NCBI GenBank assembly: GCA_943737045.1
Contig: CALSFV010000013.1
Coordinates: 968,501 to 1,032,500, forward strand
Reading direction: 5' to 3'
DNA length: 64,000 nucleotides
Origin: Parapristionchus giblindavisi
Taxonomy: Eukaryota; Nematoda; Chromadorea; Rhabditida; Diplogasteridae
The notes below the pieces were generated by a model. That model saw only the letters and a list, made by a program, of their open reading frames with translations. It had not been told where the DNA came from and did not search any database. Each line of letters begins with the position of its first letter. The stretch's first letter is position 1. The position numbers were made by a program, and so were the translations under genes. Of the stretch, positions 1-11,793 are shown in pieces.

Positions 1-658
1 TTATTAAATTATTCCCTAATCTTTGTTATGTTTACCATTCACTGACTAATTGCATAATTATTTAATAATATAAATAAACAGTGGTGTGAGCTCATCAGTA
101 ACATCTCTGATTAGAGATTGGCCAGATAATGGGCACTCTTTTAGCCAAAAATCGTCCCATTTTCTGCTCTTCCACTGATATGAACAAGTGATTTCGGCCA
201 TTATGTTAGATCCCTTGTCTTGGATTTTGAAAAGGGAAAACAAGAATAAAATTTGATTACTTTAGTCGACGTTTTACAGAAACATTTCCGTATATCGCTT
301 CGATTTTGCCTTCATTCCATGAAAACACCTGCATGAAACGAATAATTATTAATGTATTTTGTATTTGTATCTGCATGTCTGATAAGTTTCCTTACACTTT
401 TTGAGTTTAGTGTATTTCCAGAAATGTGTGCAAAACATGCGCTAGATATATTCTTTGTTTTATGGTACTATGGTTATAAGTTCTTCTAGAATAATGCAGA
501 ACATCCCACTTCGAGGCATGTGGAAACAAAGGGATTACACCGCAGTAGGTGAAATCCCTACTCTCTACATATACTGGACCGACGTCTTTGGCGTAAGAAG
601 ACTAGTCATTCTTGACCTCGCATAACGAGATAAGAAGTACTGAATACCTGTGAACCGA

Positions 659-1089
659 AACGAGTTATGGTGTGAATAGAAGGAGTAATGTAGACTATGA
701 GACATGAATGCACCTTGATAACATCTCTAGATATTGGAAAGTAAAATGAGTCTTACACTTACAAGTCAGTCATTACATTTACTGTAAGGTAAATTAAGTT
801 AAGTTAACAAGCGTTGTGAGGGAGCGCAGCATAATCATTAGCACGTGTCAATGTTGCTGATTATAGAATAGCTTGTATTCAGTAGCACGACACAAGATAG
901 CCGGACCTACTTCAAATATTCATTATTTTTCTCCAAATTAATATATTAATGACTAACGGCCGTTATAGATGTTCAAGTTGTCTTTGTTCATGCGAAATTT
1001 CAGACTGGATATCATTTTCATATGAGAACTTTTGACCAGTACATGTCCATTTCACACTCTTTACAATTTCATGTATTATATTTCAGGAT
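659..1089. repeat. Decayed direct repeat, copy 1
   Basis: Two blocks recur in the same order in copy 2. Block A (659-725, containing AATGTAGACTATGA and CCTTGAT) matches 1937-2004. Block B (1046-1089, GTCCATTTCACACTCTTT followed by ACAATTTCAT) matches 2069-2115. The gap between A and B is about 320 bp here but only about 65 bp in copy 2, so one copy has lost or gained sequence. I do not recognise the family. It could be remnants of an old transposon. Confidence 0.5.
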
Positions 1090-1936
1090 CACTATGTAGC
1101 TAGTAGCTACCGATATGGATCAACAAAAATGTTTAAGAAATTCCTCGATTTCGGAATATCATCGCAGAATTAAAATATATTAAAGGATTGTAGTTGCATA
1201 GCACATTCAATCTATAATTACTGGTCATAAATAAACTAATTGTCCATCTCTCTCTCCACCCCTCCATGGCCCTCTCTATTTCCTATTTCTCCTTCCTTTT
1301 TGATTGCTTTTCTCGCCTCTTCCATCACTGTTATTCCCCAATTATTGTCTATGAAAAGGGTACAAGTTATTAAATATTATAATACATATAACAACAGCTA
1401 AAGTTTTAGTGTGAAATCCCGATCAACGAGGTTAGTTCACTTGATTCTTAAATAAAGTATTTGGACAAATATGCGCGTTCAAAGGAAAAGAAGTAGAAGA
1501 TAAGGATTTCTTCAGCGCACTAGTAAATAAAAGGTTACATATTGAACTATTTAAGAAAAAAATTGTTGTAGGAAATTTAAATTGTTTTATTGTTACTTCG
1601 ATTATTGTGGCCGTTCGCATGCGTCCACATCTGGCTTTGATTTCATAATTCATCATTGAATAAAATGAAGATATAAAATATTTATATAATTTGTATTTGA
1701 ATTTTATAGATTAATAATAATAACTTTATTATGCTGGTACGCAATGAACAATACATAGGACACAAACAAGAACAATAGTTGGATACATAATTTACTATGC
1801 CACAACGGGGTAGCATAAGTAAAGTCGTGGGCATCGAAAAAGTTAAGAAGAGCTACATATAATTGATTTAATAGAATTACTAAACGATTTTGGATTAGGA
1901 TATATAATCGGATTACCAACTGCATCTTGTATACTA

Positions 1937-2115
1937 ACGGGTTATAGTGTAAATATCAGGATTAATGTAGACTATGATACATGAAATCTCCTTGATTGTA
2001 ACACTGAATTATGAGCGCCGACAAGGGAGTGTCATCTGTGAGAATAAGCTATTTCGAATATTGGATGGTGTCCATTTCACACTCTTTTTATACAATTTCA
2101 TATATTTCATACTGG
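1937..2115. repeat. Decayed direct repeat, copy 2
   Basis: This is the partner of the repeat at 659-1089. The shared blocks are 1937-2004 and 2069-2115, with several substitutions. The match is by eye and its outer limits are uncertain. Confidence 0.5.
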
Positions 2116-2959
2116 AGAATATAAACCGCGAATGCGTCGGGAACCCGACAGCATGTACCACACGTGAAAAGCATCAGAGAATGGTCGACGAATCTTTAAA
2201 AAGTGGTAGGGAACCCCCCTGTCCCCGACTTATTGTTGGTCATACAGGACTTATTCTTCTACTTACGTAAGATAAATGAATTTCAATTCCTCTAATAAAT
2301 ATCCACCTTCGCAAAATGACTAGTCCATCAATGCCTCATTACATATTTATCATATCCTCATGCCTCATTAATAACTAAAATCTGTTAACAATAAGTCATT
2401 ACATTGTGATCCCTTATAATAAACGAACTTTAGTCAATCCAACACTAACGAAGTTACGGGCAGGAACTATAAAAAAGTTATGAGTACAACATAGTAACTC
2501 AACAAAGTACAAATACATGTTGTATATAATGCTTCGTCTCCAACCAATCGGTCAACCTCGCCATTCTTTCCATATCATACTAACGAGTAACAACAATTCA
2601 TCTTTTTCACTCTCGCTCCTTGCTTCACTTTATCTCGCGCCGTCAAAGTTCATTTCAGTTCATTCCAAACAACTCAATCCACATTCTTTCTACCATCTCC
2701 GTTACTCCGGTATTATTCACTCGCCGTTTTTTTTCATTCCGTGGTGTGCGAATTGGGGTGACGACCGTTCAACGGCGTGAGTCAAAAGTACCCGAGATTC
2801 AGGGTCGAACGTAAAAAGGTACACACCATTGCAGAATGACTTGCGAATCCAATATTTTTGAATACTCTACTAATAACCATCGCATCATGAAAGGGATTTC
2901 AATTAGCACTATATCGACTACACGGAACTCCAAAGCACCGGGTATTGTCAAACTTTTAT

Positions 2960-3022
2960 GATGGGAATAGGAACTCATCCTGGCCTTTTGGCTAAGATGG
3001 GGAGTAGGGGAAAGAATTATAT
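2960..3022 (+). repeat. Diverged outlying satellite monomer fragment
   Basis: This 63-bp piece aligns with the plus-orientation satellite unit (GATGGGAGTAGGGACTC, then the U2-like GGCCTTTTGGCTAAGAT, then GGGAGTAGGGAAAAGAAT). It carries scattered substitutions and small insertions, for example GGGGAGTAGGGGAAAG. It lies more than 2 kb outside the satellite array, separated from it by the inverted-repeat element at 3264-5124. It is therefore probably an old edge of the array that no longer takes part in homogenisation. Confidence 0.75.
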
Positions 3023-3263
3023 GAGAGGAATCGCGAGAAAATCGACCGTTTCGGAGGGTCCGCGGCGGTAGAAATTTCGACCCCCTGAAAATTTCAGATT
3101 AAGTACTTTGAACGATGCTCTATCGAACTGTGTTGGCCGAATTTGCATATCTGCTCTCATTTTCGAGTAGCGGTCGGTCAAAGTTGGCTGGTACGGTATT
3201 TTTGGCTCGAGTGTGCGTCAGAAAAATGATCATAACTCCGTTCAAAATAATGATAGAATTTTT
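3023..3263. other. Unassigned single-copy stretch beside the inverted repeat
   Basis: This stretch lies between the diverged satellite fragment and the left arm of the inverted-repeat element. It has no counterpart on the far side of that element, so it is either flanking DNA or an outer part of the element lost on the right. An 86-codon open frame crosses it but has no recognisable domain. Confidence 0.4.
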
Positions 3264-5124
3264 TTCAAAAAAAGGATCGAAAGAGGAGAATTTGGGCAAC
3301 ATTTTCCACTTGATGACGTCATTTGTAGACCATGCGCCGGTGCGGGGCGGTCGGTTTTATGAAAAAGTGACGTAACTTTCCTAATCGAAAAAAGTGCACT
3401 TTTCTTCTATGCGCGTTTTGTTGCACCCATATGTGTCTAAAAATGACCCAAGTTTCGGAAGATTTGAGAAATGCAAAAAAAAGCGTTGATTTTAGTGACG
3501 CGACCTCGGACCTGTCATAAGAAAGAACGGCTTATTCCTTTATCAAGAAACAGCAAAGGAGCTTAAATGACTCAAAAACATCCGAAAAAGCATTACGATC
3601 TCAAAATACCCATATATGACAGTTATTTGAAACACAAAATCACCTAGTTCCGAAAAATTTGAAAAAAACATATTTTGCTTTTCCACGTGGAAAAACGTCT
3701 CAGTAATGTTAATTAATCATTATAATATTTCTTATAATGTTTTTGAACATTTATGTTTTTGGAAGTGAAGGCCTACCTGCTCTTAGAGCCGAGATATCCG
3801 CCATCGAGATCACACGCGCGCGCCCCAACTCCGCGCGACTGCTCATCCGCTCTCTCACTCCCACACGCTCTTTCGTGAACAGACAGGGAGAGAAAAAAAG
3901 GAGAAGGGAGACTAACATCTGGCAACTACAAAAATGGAGATGTTAGAAAACTCTGAGCGAACAGAGTTGCATTTGAACAACAAAGAACGAGTGTGAGCCC
4001 CCTCCCCCCAAACCTTCCTCGCTCTCTCTCTCTTCAAGGAATGATGAAGTACAATGTCAAAACTAATGTTAGATAAGATACATTTATTAGAGAAATCAGT
4101 CACAATTGAAAACAATTAACATTGAAATAACATATTACAAAGACATCGGTTGTATCATGTTACTATGTTACTATTACTATTACTATTACTATGTTTAGTA
4201 AATCAATTGATCTCTCACCTTCCCCCCATCCCCATCCTCTTTTAATAATTTTATTCTTTCACATATTTTTTTGCACTCGAACACTTTGTACTTGTTGAAA
4301 CACCCTTGCGATGTACGATAAAAAAATAAATAAAATAAGCAAAATCATTCGAGGCGTCGGGGTAAAGGGGTACCGCTCTAAAAACACCGAGCGGGTTCGA
4401 ACCCCGGTTCGATCCAAATCTTTTGCTGATTTTTACAGACACAAAAAACGTGTTCCAAGGTATTTTTTCGTGATAAGAATGATGAAACAAGTTGTTTTGA
4501 GTCATTCTGAGCTGGAAAACGTTCATTTTATGGCAACACATCTCTTCTCAAAGGGAGAGTTGGGGCGCGCGCGTGTGATCTCGATGGCGGATATCTCGGC
4601 TCTAAGAGCAGGTAGGCCTTCACTTCCAAAAACATAAATGTTCAAAAACATTATAAGAAATATTATAATGATTAATTAACATTACTGAGACGTTTTTCCA
4701 CGTGGAAAAGCAAAATATATTTTTTTTCAAATTTTTCGGAACTAGGTGATTTTGTGTTTCAAATAACTGTCATATATGGGTATTTGAGATCGTAATGCTT
4801 TTTCGGATGTTTTTGAGTCATTTAAGCTCCTTTGCTGTTTCTTGATAAAGGAATAAGCCGTTCTTTCCTATGACAGGTCCGAGGTCGCGTCACTAAAATC
4901 AACGCTTTTTTTTGCATTTCTCAAATCCTCCGAAACTTGGGTCATTTTTAGACACATATGGGTGCAACAAAACGCGCATAGAAGAAAAGTGCACTTTTTC
5001 CGATTAGGAAAGTTACGTCACTTTTTCATAAAACCGACCGCCCCGCACCGGCGCATGGTCGACAAATGACGTCATCAAGTGGGACATGTTGCCCAAATTC
5101 TCCTCTTTCGATCCTTTTTTTGAA
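3264..5124. mobile_element. Large inverted-repeat (foldback) element
   Basis: A left arm (3264-3831) and right arm (4557-5124), each 568 bp, are near-perfect reverse complements. They start at TTCAAAAAAAGGATCG on the left and end at its complement on the right. The 725-bp centre holds pyrimidine/purine tracts, a short (TAC/TTA)n run near 4163-4190 and a tRNA-like sequence at 4350-4415. No transposase is encoded. I found no clear target-site duplication. The right arm passes directly into satellite at 5125, whereas the left arm is followed by unrelated DNA, so one boundary has been rearranged. It is a candidate non-autonomous foldback DNA transposon. Its superfamily is unknown to me. Confidence 0.7.
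4350..4415 (+). other. tRNA-like sequence in the foldback element
   Basis: It contains a B-box-like GGTTCGAACCCC, an A-box-like GGTAAAGGGGTACC and a potential anticodon stem CCGCTC/GAGCGG around a 10-nt loop. The acceptor ends do not pair and the anticodon loop is too long, so it is unlikely to be a working tRNA. It is followed at 4419-4433 by TCTTTTGCTGATTTT, which also follows the tRNA-like sequence in the MITE at 17555-18576. It is probably a tRNA-derived, SINE-like module. Confidence 0.45.
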
Positions 5125-5818
5125 CTAATATTTTTAAATGATTCATGAAACTGTATGTGAAATCTGAAACAAAAATCCACTATATTCTGTACCGTTCTTT
5201 TGTGAAAAGCTATATCATTCTTTTCTCTACTCCCATCTTAGCCAAAAGGCCGAGAAGAGTCCCTACTCCCATCTTAGCCAATAGGCCGAGATGCGTTTCT
5301 AGATCGAGCTTCCTCTAGTACGTCTTCGACCTAATATTTTTAAATGATTCATGAAAATGTATGTGAAATCTGAAAAGATATTTGACTATATTCTGTACCG
5401 ATCTTTTGTGGAAAGCTATATCATTCTTTTCCCTACTCCCATCTTAGCCAAAAGGTCGAGAAGAGTCCCTACTCCCATCTTAGCCAATAGGCCGAGATGC
5501 GTTTCTAGATCGAACTTCCTCTAGTACGTCTTCGACCTAATATTTTTAAATGATTCATGAAAATGTATGTGAAATCTGCAACAAAAATCGACTATATTCT
5601 GTACCGTTCTTTTTGTGAAAAGCCATATCATTCTTTTCCCTACTCCCATCTAAACCAAAAAAAACCGAGATTCGTCTCTAGATCGAGCTTCCTCTAGTAC
5701 GTCTTCGACCTAATATTTTTAAATGATTCATGAAAATGTATGTGAAATCTGCATCAAAAATCGACTATATTCTGTATCGTTCTTTTTGTGAAAAGCTATA
5801 TCATTCTTTTCCCTACTC
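5125..5818 (-). repeat. U2-motif satellite, block A
   Basis: About 3.5 tandem monomers lie with the U2-like motif on the minus strand (seen on plus as ATCTTAGCCAAAAGGCCGAG). The recurring parts are TAATATTTTTAAATGATTCATG, split by variable spacers, then a CTATATTCTGTACCGTTCTTTTG segment and the paired U2-like motifs. The block ends at an orientation switch near 5818, where TCCCTACTCCC runs straight into ACGAAGACGTACTAG of the opposite strand. Confidence 0.9.
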
Positions 5819-8800
5819 CCACGAAGACGTACTAGAGGAAGCTCGATCTAGAGAGGAATCTCGGTTTTTTGGTTTAGATGGGAGTAGGGACTCTTCTCGG
5901 CCTTTTGGCTAAGATGGGAGTAAGGAAAAGAATGATATAGCTTTTCACAAAAGAACGGTACAGAATATAGTAAAATTTCTTTTCAGATTTCACATACATT
6001 TTCATGAATCATTTAAAAATATTAGGTCGAAGACGTACTAGAGGAAGCTCGATCTAGAAACGCATCTCGGCCTATTGGCTAAGATGGGAGTAGGGACTCT
6101 TCTCGGCCTTTTGGCTAAGATGGGAGTAGGGAAAAGAATGATATAGCTTTTCACAAAAGAACGGTACAGAATATAGTCGATTTTTGTTTCAGATTTCACA
6201 TACAGTTTCATGAATCATTTAAAAATATTAGGTCGAAGACGTACTAGAGGAAGCTCGATCTAGAGAGGAATCTCGGTTTTTTGGTTTAGATGGGAGTAGG
6301 GACTCTTCTCGGCCTTTTGGCTAAGATGGGAGTAGGGAAAAGAATGATATAGCTTTTCACAAAAGAACGGTACAGAATATAGTCAAATATCTTTTCAGAT
6401 TTCACATACATTTTCATGAATCATTTAAAAATATTAGGTCGAAGACGTACTAGAGGAAGCTCGATCTAGAGACGAATCTCGGTTTTTTGGTTTAGATGGG
6501 AGTAGGGACTCTTCTCGGCCTTTTGGCTAAGATGGGAGTAGGGAAAAGAATGATATAGCTTTTCACAAAAGAACGGTACAGAATATAGTCAAATATCTTT
6601 TCAGATTTCACATACATTTTCATGAATCATTTAAAAATATTAGGTCGAAGACGTACTAGAGGAAGCTCGATCTAGAGACGAATCTCGGTTTTTTGGTTTA
6701 GATGGGAGTAGGGACTCTTCTCGGCCTTTTGGCTAAGATGGGAGTAGGGAAAAGAATGATATAGCTTTTCACAAAAGAACGGTACAGAATATAGTCAATT
6801 ATCGTTTCAGATTTCACATAAATTTTCATGAATCATTTAAAAATATTAGGTCGAAGACGTACTAGAGGAAGCTCGATCTAGAGACGAATCTCGGTTTTTT
6901 TGCTTTAGATGGGAGTAGGGAAAAGAATGATATAGCTTTTTACAAAAGAACGGTACAGAATATAGTCAAATATCTTTTCAGATTTCACATACATTTTCAT
7001 GAATCATTTAAAAATATTAGGTCGAAGACGTACTAGAGGAAGCTCGATCTAGAAACGCATCTCGGCCTATTGGCTAAGATGGGAGTAGGGACTCTTCTCG
7101 GCCTTTTGGCTAAGATGGGAGTAGGGAAAAGAATGATATAGCTTTTCACAAATGAACGGTACAGAATATAGTCGATTTTTGTTTCAGATTTCACATACAG
7201 TTTCATGAATCATTTAAAAATATTAGGTCGAAGACGTACTAGAGGAAGCTCGATCTAGAGAGGAATCTCGGTTTTTTGGTTTAGATGGGAGTAGGGACTC
7301 TTCTCGGCCTTTTGGCTAAGATGGGAGTAGGGAAAAGAATGATATAGCTTTTCACAAAAGAACGGTACAGAATATAGTCAAATATCTTTTCAGATTTCAC
7401 ATACATTTTCATGAATCATTTAAAAATATTAGGTCGAAGACGTACTAGAGGAAGCTCGATCTAGAGACGAATCTCGGTTTTTTGGTTTAGATGGGAGTAG
7501 GGACTCTTCTCGGCCTTTTGGCTAAGATGGGAGTAGGGAAAAGAATGATATAGCTTTTCACAAAAGAACGGTACAGAATATAGTCAATTATCGTTTCAGA
7601 TTTCACATAAATTTTCATGAATCATTTAAAAATATTAGGTCGAAGACGTACTAGAGGAAGCTCGATCTAGAGACGAATCTCGGTTTTTTTGCTTTAGATG
7701 GGAGTAGGGAAAAGAATGATATAGCTTTTTACAAAAGAACGGTACAGAATATAGTCAAATATCTTTTCAGATTTCACATACATTTTCATGAATCATTTAA
7801 AAATATTAGGTCGAAGACGTACTAGAGGAAGCTCGATCTAGAGACGAATCTCGGCCTATTGGCTAAGATGGGAGTAGGGACTCTTCTCGGCCTTTTGGCT
7901 AAGATGGGAGTAGGGAAAAGAATGATATAGCTTTTCACAAAAGAATGGTACAGAATATAGTCAATTATCGTTTCAGATTTCACATAAATTTTCATGAATC
8001 ATTTAAAAATATTAGGTCGAAGACGTACTAGAGGAAGCTCGATCTAGAGACGAATCTCGGTTTTTTTGCTTTAGATGGGAGTAGGGAAAAGAATGATATA
8101 GCTTTTTACAAAAGAACGGTACAGAATATAATCAAATATCTTTTCAGATTTCACATACATTTTCATGAATCATTTAAAAATATTAGGTCGAAGACGTACT
8201 ATAGGAAGCTCGATCTAGAAACGCATCTCGGCCTATTGGCTAAGATGGGAGTAGGGACTCTTCTCGGCCTTTTGGCTAAGATGGGAGTAGGGAAAAGAAT
8301 GATATAGCTTTTCACAAAAGAACGGTACAGAATATAGTCAAATATCTTTTCAGATTTCACATACATTTTCATGAATCATTTAAAAATATTAGGTCGAAGA
8401 CGTACTAGAGGAAGCTCGATCTAGAGACGAATCTCGGTTTTTTGGTTTAGATGGGAGTAGGGACTCTTCTCGGCCTTTTGGCTAAGATGGGAGTAGGGAA
8501 AAGAATGATATAGCTTTTCACAAAAGAACGGTACAGAATATAGTCGAATATCTTTTCAGATTTCACATACATTTTCATGAATCATTTAAAAATATTAGGT
8601 CGAAGACGTACTAGAGGAAGCTCGATCTAGAGACGAATCTCGGTTTTTTGGTTTAGATGGGAGTAGGGACTCTTCTCGGCCTTTTGGCTAAGATGGGAGT
8701 AGGGAAAAGAATGATATAGCTTTTCACAAAAGAACGGTACAGAATATAGTCAATTATCGTTTCAGATTTCACATAAATTTTCATGAATCATTTAAAAATA

Positions 8801-10234
8801 TTAGGTCGAAGACGTACTAGAGGAAGCTCGATCTAGAGACGAATCTCGGTTTTTTTGCTTTAGATGGGAGTAGGGAAAAGAATGATATAGCTTTTTACAA
8901 AAGAACGGTACAGAATATAATCAAATATCTTTTCAGATTTCACATACATTTTCATGAATCATTTAAAAATATTAGGTCGAAGACGTACTAGAGGAAGCTC
9001 GATCTAGAGACGAATCTCGGCCTATTGGCTAAGATGGGAGTAGGGACTCTTCTCGGCCTTTTGGCTAAGATGGGAGTAGGGAAAAGAATGATATAGCTTT
9101 TCACAAAAGAATGGTACAGAATATAGTCAATTATCGTTTCAGATTTCACATAAATTTTCATGAATCATTTAAAAATATTAGGTCGAAGACGTACTAGAGG
9201 AAGCTCGATCTAGAGACGAATCTCGGTTTTTTTGCTTTAGATGGGAGTAGGGAAAAGAATGATATAGCTTTTTACAAAAGAACGGTACAGAATATAATCA
9301 AATATCTTTTCAGATTTCACATACATTTTCATGAATCATTTAAAAATATTAGGTCGAAGACGTACTATAGGAAGCTCGATCTAGAAACGCATCTCGGCCT
9401 ATTGGCTAAGATGGGAGTAGGGACTCTTCTCGGCCTTTTGGCTAAGATGGGAGTAGGGAAAAGAATGATATAGCTTTTCACAAAAGAACGGTACAGAATA
9501 TAGTCAAATATCTTTTCAGATTTCACATACATTTTCATGAATCATTTAAAAATATTAGGTCGAAGACGTACTAGAGGAAGCTCGATCTAGAGACGAATCT
9601 CGGTTTTTTGGTTTAGATGGGAGTAGGGACTCTTCTCGGCCTTTTGGCTAAGATGGGAGTAGGGAAAAGAATGATATAGCTTTTCACAAAAGAACGGTAC
9701 AGAATATAGTCGAATATCTTTTCAGATTTCACATACATTTTCATGAATCATTTAAAAATATTAGGTCGAAGACGTACTAGAGGAAGCTCGATCTAGAGAC
9801 GAATCTCGGTTTTTTGGTTTAGATGGGAGTAGGGACTCTTCTCGGCCTTTTGGCTAAGATGGGAGTAGGGAAAAGAATGATATAGCTTTTCACAAAAGAA
9901 CGGTACAGAATATAGTCAATTATCGTTTCAGATTTCACATAAATTTTCATGAATCATTTAAAAATATTAGGTCGAAGACGTACTAGAGGAAGCTCGATCT
10001 AGAGACGAATCTCGGTTTTTTTGCTTTAGATGGGAGTAGGGAAAAGAATGATATAGCTTTTTACAAAAGAACGGTACAGAATATAATCAAATATCTTTTC
10101 AGATTTCACATACATTTTCATGAATCATTTAAAAATATTAGGTCGAAGACGTACTAGAGGAAGCTCGATCTAGAAACGCATCTCGGCCTATTGGCTAAGA
10201 TGGGAGTAGGGACTCTTCTCGGCCTTTTGGCTAA
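5819..10234 (+). repeat. U2-motif satellite, block B, with 1166-bp higher-order repeat
   Basis: Tandem monomers lie in plus orientation, with GGTCGAAGACGTACTAG recurring every 206 or 171 bp (for example at 6025, 6231, 6437, 6643, 6849, 7020, 7226). The 206-bp form has two U2-like motifs and the 171-bp form has one; the 35-bp difference is one motif plus GGGAGTAGGG. From 7020 a higher-order unit of six monomers (206, 206, 206, 171, 206, 171; total 1166 bp) repeats at 8186 and 9352. The third copy is cut by the MITE at 10235. Confidence 0.92.
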
Positions 10235-10669
10235 CAAGGGGATGGTCGCAACTGGTCCTGGCCATATGAGATGGCAATAACATGACCAGGATCAGTTTTC
10301 GATGCTGATTACGAATCCGCTTTCAGAAAGTGCCTAATCGACCTGATTTTCGAGAAAATCGGTATTGAAATTTGGCTTGTTAATTCGAAAAGTCGTGTAG
10401 TTTCCTTCCCAAACTATCTGGATTGCATCGGAAAGATCCGGTGATGAAAGGTAAACTATTGCGAGAGTTCATAGATGAGTTCACCAGCCCAACCGGACGA
10501 TTTGCGCAGGAAACCACTCGAATTTCCGAATCAAAATAACGATTTCCTCGAAAATCAGGTCGATTAGGCACTTCCTTTAAACGGATTCGTAATCAGCATC
10601 GAAAACTGATCCTAGTCATCTTATTGCCATATCATATGGCCAGGACCAGTTGCGACCATCCCCTTGTAA
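10232..10669. repeat. TAA target-site duplication of MITE 1
   Basis: TAA at 10232-10234 and TAA at 10667-10669 flank the element. The uninterrupted satellite reads GGCTAAGATGGG, so the trinucleotide was duplicated on insertion. A 3-bp TWA duplication is typical of the PIF/Harbinger superfamily. Confidence 0.85.
10235..10666. mobile_element. MITE 1, PIF/Harbinger-like (432 bp)
   Basis: The terminal inverted repeats start CAAGGGGATGGTCGCAACTG and extend, imperfectly, through most of the element (arms of about 185 bp), so it would fold into a long hairpin. The TAA duplication and lack of coding capacity make it a miniature inverted-repeat transposable element. The inner arm shares TTCGAGAAAATCG, ATTGAAATT and a GTGAACTC-type segment with the larger MITE at 17555-18576, so the two belong to one family. 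Open frames inside it are shadows of the inverted repeat. The superfamily is assigned from duplication length and sequence only. Confidence 0.8.
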
Positions 10670-10745
10670 GATGGGAGTAGGGAAAAGAATGATATAGCTT
10701 TTCACAAAAGAACGGTACAGAATATAGTCAATTATCGTTTCAGAT
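10667..10745 (+). repeat. Satellite remnant after MITE 1
   Basis: This is the continuation of the plus-orientation monomer broken by the MITE, from TAAGATGGGAGTAGGG to ATTATCGTTTCAGAT. At 10746 the array flips to minus orientation with CTCCCATCTTAGCC, without any spacer. Confidence 0.88.
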
Positions 10746-11750
10746 CTCCCATCTTAGCCAATAGGCCGAGATGCGTTTCTAGATCGAGCTTCCTCTAGTA
10801 CGTCTTCGACCTAATATTTTAAAATGATTCATGAAAATGTATGTGAAATCTGAAACAAAAATCGACTATATTCTGTACCGTTCTTTTTGTGAAAAGCCAT
10901 ATCATTCTTTTCCCTACTCCCATCTAAACCAAAAAACCGAGATTCGTCTCTAGATCGAGCTTCCTCTAGCACGTCTTCGACCTAATATTTTTAAATGATT
11001 CATGAAACTGTATGTGAAATCTGAAACGATAATTGACTATATTCTGTACCGTTCTTTTGTGAAAAGCTATATCATTCTTTTCCCTACTCCCATCTTAGCC
11101 AAAAGGCCGAGAAGAGTCCCTACTCCCATCTTAGCCAATAGGCCGAGATGCGTTTCTAGATCGAGCTTCCTTTAGTACGTCTTCGACCTAATATTTTTAA
11201 ATGATTCATGAAAATGTATGTGAAATCTGAAAAGATATTTGACTATATTCTGTACCGTTCTTTTTGTGAAAAGCCATATCATTCTTTTCCCTACTCCCAT
11301 CTAAACCAAAAAACCGAGATTCGTCTCTAGATCGAGCTTCCTCTAGCACGTCTTCGACCTAATATTTTTAAATGATTCATGAAACTGTATGTGAAATCTG
11401 AAACGATAATTGACTATATTCTGTACCGTTCTTTTGTGAAAAGCTATATCATTCTTTTCCCTACTCCCATCTTAGCCAAAAGGCCGAGAAGAGTCCCTAC
11501 TCCCATCTTAGCCAATAGGCCGAGATGCGTTTCTAGATCGAGCTTCCTCTAGTACGTCTTCGACCTAATATTTTTAAATGATTCATGAAAATGTATGTGA
11601 AATCTGCATCAAAAATCGACTATATTCTGTATCGTTCTTTTTGTGAAAAGCTATATCATTCTTTTCCCTACTCCCATCTAAACCAAAAAAAACCGAGATT
11701 CGTCTCTAGATCGAGCTTCCTCTAGTACGTCTTCGACCTAATATTTTTAA
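10746..11750 (-). repeat. U2-motif satellite, block C
   Basis: About five monomers in minus orientation run from the second orientation switch to the 3' end of the RTE insertion. The last monomer is cut after TAATATTTTTAAAT. The same monomer sequence resumes at 14433 (GATTCATGAAAATTTATG) beyond the retrotransposon. Confidence 0.9.
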
Positions 11751-11793
11751 ATAATAATAATAATAATAAATTTATCACGTCAAGCGATCATCG

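Larger units (their letters stand above)
1..2959. other. AT-rich flank, no gene recognised
   Basis: I see no convincing gene here. The open frames are all under 100 codons, lack recognisable domains and overlap one another, so I treat them as chance. The stretch holds a pyrimidine-rich tract around 1244-1330 and AT-rich, low-complexity sequence. The only structure I can support is a decayed direct repeat, described separately. No tRNA or snRNA signal was recognised. Confidence 0.6.

Noticed and set aside
1974..2814. Open frames at 1974-2270 and 2517-2814
   Set aside because: They are short, have no domain, and one spans the decayed direct repeat.
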